This document shows positions 16,928 to 26,660 of a DNA stretch of 64,000 nucleotides, one piece after another. The stretch is from Streptomyces sp. HB132 (GTDB taxonomy: Bacteria; Actinomycetota; Actinomycetes; Streptomycetales; Streptomycetaceae), in NCBI RefSeq assembly GCF_016909575.1, contig NZ_JAFBGA010000001.1, forward strand, positions 558,001 through 622,000, read 5' to 3'. Under the pieces are notes generated by a model. The model did no database searches, was not told the origin of the DNA, and was given only the letters and a program-made list of their open reading frames with translations. The first letter of the stretch is position 1; each line of letters begins with the position of its first letter. A program made the translations under genes and the position numbers.

Positions 16928-18003
16928 TGGCCGACGAGCAGCACGAGTGGCTTGACGCGGACGCGGCGGAGCTGTTGCTCCGTGGCGAGGCCGTCGAGGC
17001 CGTCGACGATCACGCGAGGACCGAGGCCCGCCGGCTGGAGGCCGCCCTGCTCGCACTGCGGGCCCCGCGCCCGTCCGGTGACGAACTGCCCGGCGAGGCG
17101 GCCGTGCTGGCGGCCTTCCGCGAGACGTCCCGGGGCGCGAGGCGGGCAGGCGCGGTCGGCCGCGGCGGCGAGGGCGAGCAGCAGGACGCGTTGCACACCG
17201 TACGGATCGCAACGGAGCACACGGCCCCGCGCCGGCGTCCGCGCTGGACCCGACCGGTGCGCTACGGCCTCGCCGTCTCGCTCGCCGGGTGCGCACTCGG
17301 CGGGGTGGCGGTCGCTGGGGGCACCGGAATCCTGCCCGCACCGTTCGGTGGCGTCGGCTCGCCGGTCCCGGCGTCCTCCGTCTCGGCCGCCGCGTCTCCC
17401 GACGAGCTGGACGCCGAGGTGCCCGACACCGGTGCGCCCTCGCCGGCGCCCTCCGTCACTCCTGCTCCGCCCAGTCCGCCGGTGGCTCCGGACGTGCCGG
17501 ACCCGCGGCCCGAGGGGAGCGGTGGGCACACCGGGCAGGGCGGCGGCGGCGCCGAGGAATCCGAGGACGGAGACCGGGAGACCGGGACCGGCGGCGCGCA
17601 GGACGGCACGGAGGGGCGCGAGGTTCCCGAACGCTCGGCGGCCGAGGTGTACAAGAGATCGGTCAAGGCCTGCCTCGCCTACCGCAAGGACGCCCTGAGC
17701 CAGAAGGACGAGCGCCGGCTCGTCGAACTGGCGGACGGCGAGGACAACCTGGAGCGCTTCTGCGACCGCCTTCTGGATCCGCAGGGCCGTGCCGGCGACA
17801 GCGGCGGTGACGGCCCGGTCGGCGACCGGGGCCTCGGCGGCGGGAGCGGGATGGACGGCGGGGGCTCCACTCCCTCGGTCGTCTTCCGTACGCCGTCCGC
17901 GGTGAGCACCCGGGCCGGCGCGCCGCAGGTCGGCGCGACCCCGCGGCCGACGGCCGCACCCACGGCGAACCCCTTGTTCGGCCGCTTCCCGGCAACGCGC
18001 TGA
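16927..18003 (+). CDS. Membrane partner of the ECF sigma factor (putative anti-sigma factor)
   Basis: A 358-residue single-pass protein. The N-terminal ~100 residues are cytoplasmic and acidic-helical (W-L-D-A-D-A-A-E-L-L-L), one transmembrane helix lies at about residues 115-135 (A-V-S-L-A-G-C-A-L-G-G-V-A-V), and the outer part is Pro/Ser/Gly/Asp-rich with a helical segment at about 235-290 (K-R-S-V-K-A-C-L-A-Y). There is no zinc-binding H-x3-C-x2-C motif of classical anti-sigma domains. Coupled translation with the sigma gene and the topology suggest an anti-sigma role; that is inference. A terminator follows at 18124-18162. Confidence 0.75.
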   Translation: MADEQHEWLDADAAELLLRGEAVEAVDDHARTEARRLEAALLALRAPRPSGDELPGEAAVLAAFRETSRGARRAGAVGRGGEGEQQDALHTVRIATEHTAPRRRPRWTRPVRYGLAVSLAGCALGGVAVAGGTGILPAPFGGVGSPVPASSVSAAASPDELDAEVPDTGAPSPAPSVTPAPPSPPVAPDVPDPRPEGSGGHTGQGGGGAEESEDGDRETGTGGAQDGTEGREVPERSAAEVYKRSVKACLAYRKDALSQKDERRLVELADGEDNLERFCDRLLDPQGRAGDSGGDGPVGDRGLGGGSGMDGGGSTPSVVFRTPSAVSTRAGAPQVGATPRPTAAPTANPLFGRFPATR

Positions 18004-18123
18004 CCTGCGACAACGCGGCAGCTGTAACGTTCCTGTCCGGCTCGGCGCAGTAGTGAGTGCCGACTGGTCATCGGCAGCGCAATGGAGCCGGGGTTCCCCC
18101 CGTACCTTCGGCTCCGCGCATCC

Positions 18124-18162
18124 GGCGCGGGCGGGACACGTTCCCCCGGTCCCGCCCGCGCC
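18124..18162. terminator. Shared terminator between convergent genes
   Basis: GGCGCGGGCGGGAC (18124-18137) pairs exactly with GTCCCGCCCGCGCC (18149-18162) around an 11-base loop, between the putative anti-sigma gene (plus) and the L,D-transpeptidase gene (minus). Confidence 0.8.
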
Positions 18163-18180
18163 CCCGATCCGGCTGGATCC

Positions 18181-19053
18181 CTACCGGTGGATGACGACCT
18201 TGTCGCCGTTTTCCACCTGTGCGAAGAGTGACGCGATCTTCCTCTCGTCCCGCACGTTCACGCAGCCGTGCGAGGCGCCGTCGTAGCCGCGCGCGGCGAA
18301 ATCCGACGAGTAGTGCACCGCCTGGCCGCCGCTGAAGAACATGGCGTACGGCATGGGGGAGTCGTAGAGCGTCGACACGTGGTGGCGGGACTTCCAGTAC
18401 ACGGAGAAGGTGCCCTCGCGGGTGGGCGTGTACTGCGAGCCGAAGCGCACATCCATCGACGAGACGACGTGGCCGTCGATCATCCAGGACAGGGTGCGGC
18501 TGTTCTTGCTGATGCACAGGACCCGTCCCTGCATGCAGCGGGCGTCGGGCTTCGCTGCCGTCGGTCCGGGGGCCGGCGGGTCGAGTTCCCTCGCCGTCGG
18601 CTTCCGCGTCATCGCGAGCAGCCGTTCCCAGGTCACCGTGTCGGTCCGCCCCGTGCGGGACAGACCCCGCTTGCCCTGGAAGGACTGCACGGAGGCGACG
18701 GTCGCGGTGCCGTAGTACCCCGTGGGGCCGCGGTCGAAGTGGCCGATCTGGCGCAGTCGCGCCTGGAGTTCCCGCACGCGCTCGCTCCGGTCGCCGACGG
18801 ACATCAGGGTGCTGGGCCGCGGCGAGGGCCGCGCACTCGGCGTCCGCGACGGGGTGGCCGAGGGACTCGGCGGGCCGCTGCCCGGCTTGGCGTCGTCCGT
18901 GGGGTCCGGGGACGCCGTCGCCGGGAGGGCGGTCGGCTCCGCCGCCCCGACCGTCTCGACCTTGCAGCCCGCCGACAGCAGAGCCAGTGCGAGGACACCG
19001 ACAGCCGCCGCGCCCGCCCCGCGCGCGCCGTTCCTCGTGCGTATCCGTCTCAT
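18181..19053 (-). CDS. Lipoprotein L,D-transpeptidase with peptidoglycan-binding domain
   Basis: A 290-residue envelope enzyme that forms 3-3 peptidoglycan cross-links or attaches proteins to the wall. A lipobox L-S-A-G-C lies at about residues 26-30 after a basic, hydrophobic signal. A Ser/Pro-rich linker follows, then a PG_binding_1 domain (about 85-150, V-R-E-L-Q-A-R-L-R-Q-I-G) and a YkuD domain (about 170-290) with the catalytic S-H-G-C-V-N-V and a His in A-V-H-Y. The ATG at 19053 follows an AGGGGG site. It faces the mutase gene across a 253-base divergent region. Confidence 0.92.
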   Translation of the reverse strand: MRRIRTRNGARGAGAAAVGVLALALLSAGCKVETVGAAEPTALPATASPDPTDDAKPGSGPPSPSATPSRTPSARPSPRPSTLMSVGDRSERVRELQARLRQIGHFDRGPTGYYGTATVASVQSFQGKRGLSRTGRTDTVTWERLLAMTRKPTARELDPPAPGPTAAKPDARCMQGRVLCISKNSRTLSWMIDGHVVSSMDVRFGSQYTPTREGTFSVYWKSRHHVSTLYDSPMPYAMFFSGGQAVHYSSDFAARGYDGASHGCVNVRDERKIASLFAQVENGDKVVIHR

Positions 19054-19306
19054 CCCGGCCCCCTGGCTCGCCCGTCGCCGCCCTGCCGCACGAGACCGCT
19101 CGCGCGACACGGATAACCCATGGGACGGATTCCCACCCTGCCCGGTTGCCGAATCCTGCGCATGATGAGGGGCACGCGTCCGGGCCTTCGGGCACGTGCT
19201 GTGAGGAAGGTCCCAGCGGAGGGGACCCCGCAGGTCGCGGCGTCGCGGATAGTGTCCGTCGCGAGATTTTGTTACCCATAAGTAGCTTGAGTGGGAGGCA
19301 CAGCGG

Positions 19307-20887
<1,581 letters not shown>

Positions 20888-20975
20888 GGGACGCATCCCC
20901 TCGCGGGTGATCTCTCGCCGATCGGCCGCATCCGTGGATAGGCTCGTGAACAGTGGTCTCCGAAAGGAGGATGCC

Positions 20976-21584
20976 GTGGCTGTGATACAGCACGAGGAGC
21001 AGGTGACGACAGTGCAGTCCGAGCTGACGATCGGCGAGGCGGCCGAACAGGCCGCACGCTCGCTGCCTGGGCATCGCGTGGAGATTCTCCAGGGGAGGCT
21101 CACTGTGACACCACCGGCCGACGTCGCGCATGCATTGGCGCTGTCCTGGCTCGGCGAGGAATTCGGAGCCGGAGCGCGCAAGGTCGGGCTGAGACTGGTG
21201 CAAGCGGTCGGACTCTGGCTGCCCACCGGTCCGGACGATTACGCGATCCCCGATCTGTCGGTCGTCGAGGCCGACATCCGCGACGCCCATGTCATGAAGA
21301 ACTGCTACGCCCCGCACGTTTTCCGCCTCGTCCTGGAGGTGACCTCGACCAACTGGGCGGACGATCTCGGCCCCAAGGTCGAGGACTACGCGCAGGCGGG
21401 CATCCCGGTCTACGTCGTCGCGGACCGCAAGCACGACCAGGTCCTGGTCTGCACCGATCCGCGCGGTGGCGAGTACAGGAACAGGACGCCCCACAAGAGG
21501 GGGACGTCCTTCACCGTGCCGGACGTGGTCGGTGTGGAGATGGAGCTCTCCGTGGACCGTCTGCTGGACGGCGACGAGGACTGA
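20976..21584 (+). CDS. Uma2 family (DUF820) restriction-endonuclease-like protein
   Basis: A 202-residue member of the very abundant streptomycete Uma2 family, with a PD-(D/E)xK-like fold. Visible features are V-E-I-L-Q-G near residue 36, the I-P-D-L-S-V-V-E strand with the expected Asp, and L-V-L-E-V-T-S-x-x-W...K-V-E-D-Y-A-Q-A-G-I-P-V-Y supplying E and K. GAAAGGAGG precedes the GTG at 20976 by 5 bases. Biological role is unknown; many copies per genome are normal. Confidence 0.85.
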   Translation: MAVIQHEEQVTTVQSELTIGEAAEQAARSLPGHRVEILQGRLTVTPPADVAHALALSWLGEEFGAGARKVGLRLVQAVGLWLPTGPDDYAIPDLSVVEADIRDAHVMKNCYAPHVFRLVLEVTSTNWADDLGPKVEDYAQAGIPVYVVADRKHDQVLVCTDPRGGEYRNRTPHKRGTSFTVPDVVGVEMELSVDRLLDGDED

Positions 21585-21663
21585 TCCGGGGCGGCGGCAG
21601 GACCGATCCGCCGCATTCCGGACGGCTGAACGGAGTGTCGTATGCGCGTGCGAGACTCCGTTC

Positions 21664-22323
21664 ATGCTGGGTGTCACCGATCTTCCGACCTATCTCGCCG
21701 GCCTGGTGCTGATCATTCTTCTGCCGGGGCCGAACTCGCTGTACGTGCTCTCCGTCGCCGCCAGGCGCGGGGTGCGTACCGGCTATGTGGCCGCCGCCGG
21801 GGTGTGGACCGGGGACACGGTCCTGATGACACTGTCCGCGCTGGGCGCCGCTTCCCTGCTGCAGACGACGCCGCTGCTGTTCGCCGTCGTCAAGTACGCG
21901 GGCGCGGCGTATCTGACCTGGCTCGCGATCGGGATGATGCGGACCGCCGTGTCGATGTGGCGTGAACGGCACCAGCGGGCCGCCGAGCTGACGGAGGGGA
22001 GTGCCGCCCCGGCCGCGGGCGTCGAGCACCCCTACCGGCGCGCCCTTGTGGTGAGCCTGATCAATCCCAAGGCCATCCTGTTCCTGATCTCCTTCTTCGT
22101 GCAGTTCGTCGACCCCGGCTACGCCTATCCGGCGCTCTCCTTCCTGCTGCTGGGCACGCTGCTGCAGATCGGCAGCTTCCTCTACCTCTCGGCGCTCATA
22201 TTCGGCGGCACCCGCCTGGCCACCGCCTTCCGCCGCCGCAAGCGGCTGTCGGCGGGGGCCACTTCGGTGGCGGGCGTGCTGTTCCTCGGGTTCGCGGCGA
22301 AGCTGTCGCTCAGCGGGGTCTGA
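21664..22323 (+). CDS. LysE/RhtB family amino acid exporter
   Basis: A 219-residue membrane protein with six predicted helices and the N-terminal G-P-N motif (L-L-P-G-P-N-S-L-Y) at about residues 22-30, diagnostic of the LysE/RhtB superfamily that exports amino acids or analogues. A hydrophilic loop lies at about 95-125, with S-L-I-N-P-K-A-I-L-F after it. It converges on the MarR gene with 15 bases between stops. The transported compound cannot be inferred. Confidence 0.88.
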   Translation: MLGVTDLPTYLAGLVLIILLPGPNSLYVLSVAARRGVRTGYVAAAGVWTGDTVLMTLSALGAASLLQTTPLLFAVVKYAGAAYLTWLAIGMMRTAVSMWRERHQRAAELTEGSAAPAAGVEHPYRRALVVSLINPKAILFLISFFVQFVDPGYAYPALSFLLLGTLLQIGSFLYLSALIFGGTRLATAFRRRKRLSAGATSVAGVLFLGFAAKLSLSGV

Positions 22324-22338
22324 ACCCGGTGGCGGAGG

Positions 22339-22797
22339 TCAGTGGTGCCATGCCGTGCCGCCCACGTTGTGGATCATCCGCTGGAGCACCTTGAGGGCGG
22401 CGACGAAGTCCTCGTCCGGGATACCGGCGTGGATCTCCGCACTCGCCCTGCTGACCCTTTCGAGCGCCACGGCGTGCAGCGCGTGCCCTTCGGCGGTCAG
22501 CCGTAGGCGGGCGGTGGGGTCCTGGGTGGCCAGGCCCCGGTCGATGAGGGTGTCGATCTCGGGCTCCAGCGAGTCGCCGACGTTCAGGTAGCCGCCGAGC
22601 AGCGCGACCACCTCGGCGCGCGGACGGCCCTTCTCGTCCGCGCCGCTGAGCTGGTTGAGGACCCACCAGGGGGGCTGGGTCAGGCCGTGTTCGGCCAGTG
22701 CGGCCCGGATGTGGGTCACCGTCGCGTCGTGGGCGGCCCAGCTCCAGTAGCCGATGGGCTGCCGTGCCAGTCCTGCGTCGTCATGTGAGTAGTCCAT
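22339..22797 (-). CDS. MarR family transcriptional regulator
   Basis: A 152-residue winged-helix regulator. Residues 28-95 carry the DNA-binding fold, with L-I-D-R-G-L-A in the wing region and R-L-R-L-T-A-E-G following; the terminal helices form the dimer interface. It is preceded by a promoter with an inverted repeat placed within a 19-base -35/-10 spacer (22805-22835), a layout normally recognised by MerR/SoxR-type activators. The convergent LysE exporter could be a target. Confidence 0.82.
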   Translation of the reverse strand: MDYSHDDAGLARQPIGYWSWAAHDATVTHIRAALAEHGLTQPPWWVLNQLSGADEKGRPRAEVVALLGGYLNVGDSLEPEIDTLIDRGLATQDPTARLRLTAEGHALHAVALERVSRASAEIHAGIPDEDFVAALKVLQRMIHNVGGTAWHH

Positions 22798-22804
22798 GTC
22801 CTGG

Positions 22805-22835
22805 ACCGTAGAACCTCAAGCAAAGTTGAGGTCAA
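22805..22835 (-). promoter_or_regulatory. SoxR/MerR-type promoter of the MarR gene
   Basis: On the minus strand TTGACC (22835-22830) and TACGGT (22810-22805) are separated by 19 bases, and the spacer region contains the inverted repeat CCTCAA-N6-TTGAGG (22814-22831). SoxR boxes known to me have the same CCTCAA/TTGAGG arms and six-base centre, and MerR-family activators need exactly this overlong spacer. Confidence 0.65.
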
Positions 22836-22883
22836 GGGGTCGCGCGTGGAGCCCTGCGCGGCCCTGCGGGACGCCCCGGCGCG

Positions 22884-22960
22884 GGTCACCTCGACGACGC
22901 GCAGAGTTCACCCTTCGTCGGGCCGGGCGACACCCGCCCCTCCATCCGCGTCACTAGCGT
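22884..22960 (+). promoter_or_regulatory. PHO-box-like repeats and -10 of the first GT2 gene
   Basis: Four consecutive 11-base units start at 22884, 22895, 22906 and 22917: GGTCACCTCGA, CGACGCGCAGA, GTTCACCCTTC, GTCGGGCCGGG. Two match the GTTCACC core of PhoP direct-repeat units. A -10 hexamer TAGCGT follows at 22955-22960, in the same phase (27 bases after an 11-base register point) as two other promoters of this cluster. Confidence 0.55.
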
Positions 22961-22991
22961 GTGCGGACCAAGATCGAAGGCGAGGGCCCGC

Positions 22992-23957
22992 GTGCCGAAA
23001 CTGTCCGTTGTCGTTCCGTTCCACAATGTCGGCCCCTTCGCCGACACGACGCTGGGCAGTCTTGCCCGCAACGCGGGCCCGGACATCGAGTTCCTGCTGG
23101 TGGACGACTGCTCCACGGACGAGACGCCGGCCGTCGTCGACCGCTGGGCCGACAGACTTCCGCACGCCGAGGTCATCCGGCACGAGAAGAACGTGGGCAT
23201 CTCGGAGGCCCGCAACAGCGGCATCGACGCGGCCCGGGGCGACTTCGTCACCTTCCTCGACGGGGACGACTGGTACGCCCCGGGGTACCTGAACCGGCTT
23301 CTGCACGCCGCCGCGGCACTGGACTGCGACTTCGCCCGCACCGACCACGTCCAGGCCACGGGCACCAGCCGGGTCGTGCGGCGCGCGCCCGCCCGGCTCC
23401 GTGACACGGTCCTGGACCCGCGCGAGGGCATCGCGGCTCCCGAGTGGGAGACGATGGTCGACTACCCCTTCGTGTGGGCGGGTGTCTACCACCGACGGCT
23501 CTTCGAGGACGGCGGCCACCGTTTCGACGCCCGGCTGCGCACCGCCGAGGACCGGCTGTGGATCTGGCAGCTGCACCTGCGGGCCCGCAGCTACGCGGCG
23601 CTGAACCTGTACGGCATCTTCTACCGGCGCGGTGTCACCACGTCCCTGACGCAGATCAAGGACTCCCGCCAGCTGGACTTCTTCCCCGCCTACGACACGC
23701 TCGTCGAGGAGATCCGCGAGGACCCGGACGCGGACCTCCTCCTCCCCAAGGCGGTCCGCACCTACTGCGCGATGATCGCCTTCCACAACGAGAAGACGGA
23801 CGCCTACGAGCCCGCGACCCTCCGGCGCCTGCGCCACGAGTCGGCGGCCGCGCTGCACCGGATGCCGCAGCAGGTGCTCGACCAGACCCTGACGATGATG
23901 GACACCAGGCGCAGCACACTGCTCAACCGCCTGCGTGACAAGCAGAAGGCCGCCTGA
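22992..23957 (+). CDS. Glycosyltransferase family 2
   Basis: A 321-residue GT-A fold enzyme. The nucleotide-sugar site is complete: L-S-V-V-V-P-F-H-N at residues 4-12, V-D-D-C-S-T-D-E near 38-45, and the metal-binding F-L-D-G-D-D-W at about 89-95. The C-terminal half has W-I-W-Q-L-H and R-R-G-V-T-T-S-L-T-Q-I. It is 35-45% identical by eye to the second GT2 at 31513-32496, showing duplication. The GTG start follows a GGCGAGGG site. Soluble, likely membrane-associated through partners; first gene of the Kdn-polymer cluster and 3 bases before the polysialyltransferase-like gene. Confidence 0.9.
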   Translation: MPKLSVVVPFHNVGPFADTTLGSLARNAGPDIEFLLVDDCSTDETPAVVDRWADRLPHAEVIRHEKNVGISEARNSGIDAARGDFVTFLDGDDWYAPGYLNRLLHAAAALDCDFARTDHVQATGTSRVVRRAPARLRDTVLDPREGIAAPEWETMVDYPFVWAGVYHRRLFEDGGHRFDARLRTAEDRLWIWQLHLRARSYAALNLYGIFYRRGVTTSLTQIKDSRQLDFFPAYDTLVEEIREDPDADLLLPKAVRTYCAMIAFHNEKTDAYEPATLRRLRHESAAALHRMPQQVLDQTLTMMDTRRSTLLNRLRDKQKAA

Positions 23958-23960
23958 CCC

Positions 23961-25307
23961 ATGCCCTCACGCACCCAGATCTTCCAGGTGTCGACCCTGT
24001 ACGGGGCGGCCACACTCGCTGCGGCGCTGGACGCAGGACAGTTCGGTCCCGGACAGGACAGCCACCGCGTCCTGCTCGTCTCCAACAACGCGGCGATCCC
24101 CGAGACCGCCCTCCGGCTGGAGGAGATGCGGGGCTACGGGGACATCGCCGCCCGCTTCGACTCGGTCGTCGACTGGAACGACGCCATCAGCCCGCACCAC
24201 CCGAGCGGCTGGGGCCCGCGCGCCGAGGAGACCGAGCTCTGGCAGCGCGCCTTCCGTCTCGCCTGGGGCATCGACCCCGACGGCCCCGTCGACCTCGCCG
24301 TCGAATCCATCCAGGTCAACCCCGCCCGCGCGCTGGCCGCGATCTTCTCCGAGAGCGCCGTGCACGTCTACGCGGACGGCCTGATGAGCTACGGACCGAC
24401 CCGCAACAAGGTGCCCAGGTCCATCGCCTGCCGCATCCAGCGGGTGCTCCACCTCGATCTCGTACCGGGACTTCGCCCGCTCCTCCTCGCCGAGTCCGGC
24501 GTCGAGCCCGAGCTCGTACCGAACGACGCCTTCCGCAAGGTCCTCGGCGAGATCGCGGGGGCGGCGGCCGGCGACCGGCGGCTCGCGGATGCCGAGGCCG
24601 AGGCCCCCACGGCAGTGCTCCTGGGCCAGTACCTCGCCGCCCTGAACATCCTCACGGCCGAGGAGGAGGAGGACCTGCACCTGCGCATGCTGCGCGGCGC
24701 GGCGCGGGCCGGCCACACATCCGTCCTCTTCAAGCCCCACCCCACCGCGCCGGCCCGCTACTCCAGGGCGCTGGACGACGCGGCCGCCGCGCTCGGGGTC
24801 CGGCTGACCACGCTGGGCGGTCCGCTGCTCGCCGAGACCCTCTACGAGCGGTGCGCGCCCACGCTCGTCGTCGGCTGCTTCTCGACCGCGATGTTCACCG
24901 CAGCCGCCTACTACGGCATCCCCGTCGCCCGGGTCGGCACCCGTCTCGTCCTGGACCGCATCACCCCGTACGAGAACAGCAACCGCATCCCGCTGACGAT
25001 CGTCGACCACCTCGTGCCCGACCTGGACGAGCAGGCAGGCGGGCCCGTGCCGGAACTGCCGTCCGAGGCGCCTTTGACCCTCGCGCCGCTGGTCCGGACG
25101 GTCGGCTACTGCATGCAGTCCGGGCTCCACCCCACGCTGCGCGCCGAGGCCGAGTCCTGGCTGCGGGACCACCTCGACACCAGCACGCAGTACTACTTCA
25201 AGCGGCGTCGCCTGCAGAAACTCACCCTGCCCGGCGGGGGCCCGCGCGGAGCGGCGATCCGGCTGCGCCGCACCGTACGGCGCACCCGCAGCAGCCTGGG
25301 CCTCTGA
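23961..25307 (+). CDS. Alpha-2,8-polysialyltransferase family protein (copy 1)
   Basis: A 448-residue protein of the bacterial polysialyltransferase family (PF07388 type, GT38-like), predicted to transfer a nonulosonic acid such as Kdn from its CMP form. Family motifs seen: Y-A-D-G at residues 137-140 in the (D/E)(D/E)G position, the HP motif F-K-P-H-P-T at 257-262, and the Ser/Thr motif G-C-F-S-T-A at 305-310. The C-terminus ends in a basic Y-F-K-R-R-R-L-x-x-L-x-L-P-G tail shared with the paralogue at 30185-31516. It follows the GT2 gene by 3 bases and is probably co-translated. Confidence 0.87.
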   Translation: MPSRTQIFQVSTLYGAATLAAALDAGQFGPGQDSHRVLLVSNNAAIPETALRLEEMRGYGDIAARFDSVVDWNDAISPHHPSGWGPRAEETELWQRAFRLAWGIDPDGPVDLAVESIQVNPARALAAIFSESAVHVYADGLMSYGPTRNKVPRSIACRIQRVLHLDLVPGLRPLLLAESGVEPELVPNDAFRKVLGEIAGAAAGDRRLADAEAEAPTAVLLGQYLAALNILTAEEEEDLHLRMLRGAARAGHTSVLFKPHPTAPARYSRALDDAAAALGVRLTTLGGPLLAETLYERCAPTLVVGCFSTAMFTAAAYYGIPVARVGTRLVLDRITPYENSNRIPLTIVDHLVPDLDEQAGGPVPELPSEAPLTLAPLVRTVGYCMQSGLHPTLRAEAESWLRDHLDTSTQYYFKRRRLQKLTLPGGGPRGAAIRLRRTVRRTRSSLGL

Positions 25308-25364
25308 CCCCGGAGCCGGGGCGGGTGCCCCGGCCGGCACTGATGACAGAACGGCGGAACGAGC

Positions 25365-26660
25365 ATGGGCCAGACCTTCACCGGACTGCTCAGGGCAGTG
25401 CGCGCGAGAACCGGGCAGGGCGGTGGCGGCACGCCGAGGCCGGAGCCCACGGCCGCCCTGCGCCTCTGCGGCGACTACCTCGCGGGCCTGGCCGCGAGCA
25501 GTCCCATGGGCGACGCCCGGCAGACCCGGCTGGTCTCGGCCATCGGCGGTCTCACCACCGCCTGCGGGACCGACGGGGACGAACTGTTCGAGGCCCTGCT
25601 CCGCACCGGGCAGCGCGCACTGGAGGCGGGCGGGGAGACGGAGACCCGCCTCGCGCTGGACATCGCGGACGAGGCCACCGGGCTGCGCCCCAGGTCCAAG
25701 GGCGCATGGCGGCTGCGCGGGAGCGCACTGGACGCGCTGGGCCGCCGCGACGAGGCGGTGCAGGCCTTCGAGCGGCATCTGGCGCTCCAGCAGAACCCGG
25801 CGGCGGCCGAGGACATCGCGCGCCGGATCGCGACCCTGAAGGACCTCGACGCCTGCCTGCGCGAGGCCGCCGGGCTGCTGCCCGACGAGGACGGCACCCG
25901 TCTGAGGGCCCTGCACAACGCCCCCGCCGGGCAGGCCCGTACCGCCTTCGCCGAGGTCGTGCGCAGGCGCACCGCCGAGAGGGACGGCCTGGCCGACCCG
26001 GCCGTACGCCGTCTCACCACCCTGTACGCCGCCCACCGCCGGCTGCTGGACCGGGACAGGATGGCCGACCCGCTGCTCGGAGGCGCGGAGCCGGTCGGGG
26101 TCACCGCCCTGCGCCGTCTGGTCGCGGGCCGCTCCGTCTGCCTGGTCGCCGGGGCGCCCCGGATCGCCGACGAGGAGCGGGACCCGGACAGCCCGCTCGG
26201 CCGGCTGATCGACGGATACGACCTGGTGGTGCGCTGCGACGCCCTCCCGTCCGCCGCCCGGCGCACCGACCTGCACGCGCTCACGCTGCGGGGTGACACC
26301 CCGTGGACCGGCCCCGCCTGGGACCGCCGGGCCGGCACCCGGCTGGTCTTCGGCGACCCGCTGCCGCACTGGCGCCGCTCGCTGCGCGCCCGCCTGGTCG
26401 CCGGCGCGCAGGAGCGCGTCGCGGACGCCACGCTGCGGCACCCCCTGGATGATCCGGCGCTGCTCGGCGAGGACGGCTGGGGCCCGCGGACCGGCACCGC
26501 GTTCACCGTGCTCCGGCTGCTGGACTTCCTGGACGCCGCCGACCGCCTGGACCTCATCGGCTTCGGGCTCCCGGGGCAGCTGCTGCCGCGCGAGCGGGAG
26601 TGGGTCACGGCCCGCGCGACACACGAGGACGAAACCGAGATGAGGACCGCGCTCCGATGA
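25365..26660 (+). CDS. TPR protein with GT29-sialyltransferase-like C-terminal domain
   Basis: A 431-residue protein. A TPR-like helical segment lies at about residues 92-145 (A-L-D-A-L-G-R-R-D-E-A-V-Q-A-F-E). The C-terminal 175 residues carry two blocks reminiscent of eukaryotic-type GT29 sialylmotifs: S-V-C-L-V-A-G-A-P-R-I with G-R-L-I-D-G-Y-D-L-V-V-R-C-D (257-292, L-like) and G-P-R-T-G-T-A-F-T-V-L-R with D-L-I-G-F-G (373-401, S-like), joined by T-D-L-H-A-L-T. The neighbours make CMP-Kdn, so a CMP-nonulosonate transferase is the working idea. The stop overlaps the next start (ATGA). Confidence 0.7.
   Translation: MGQTFTGLLRAVRARTGQGGGGTPRPEPTAALRLCGDYLAGLAASSPMGDARQTRLVSAIGGLTTACGTDGDELFEALLRTGQRALEAGGETETRLALDIADEATGLRPRSKGAWRLRGSALDALGRRDEAVQAFERHLALQQNPAAAEDIARRIATLKDLDACLREAAGLLPDEDGTRLRALHNAPAGQARTAFAEVVRRRTAERDGLADPAVRRLTTLYAAHRRLLDRDRMADPLLGGAEPVGVTALRRLVAGRSVCLVAGAPRIADEERDPDSPLGRLIDGYDLVVRCDALPSAARRTDLHALTLRGDTPWTGPAWDRRAGTRLVFGDPLPHWRRSLRARLVAGAQERVADATLRHPLDDPALLGEDGWGPRTGTAFTVLRLLDFLDAADRLDLIGFGLPGQLLPREREWVTARATHEDETEMRTALR

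Noticed and set aside
19272-19285. Imperfect palindrome TTACCCATAAGTAG upstream of the mutase
   Set aside because: Only weak symmetry (one mismatch in four-base arms); could be a regulator site for acyl-CoA genes but is not supportable.
23967-26624. 885-codon open frame on the minus strand opposite the Kdn cluster
   Set aside because: Antisense to the polysialyltransferase and TPR genes, low-complexity Gly/Arg/Gln composition, no ribosome site.
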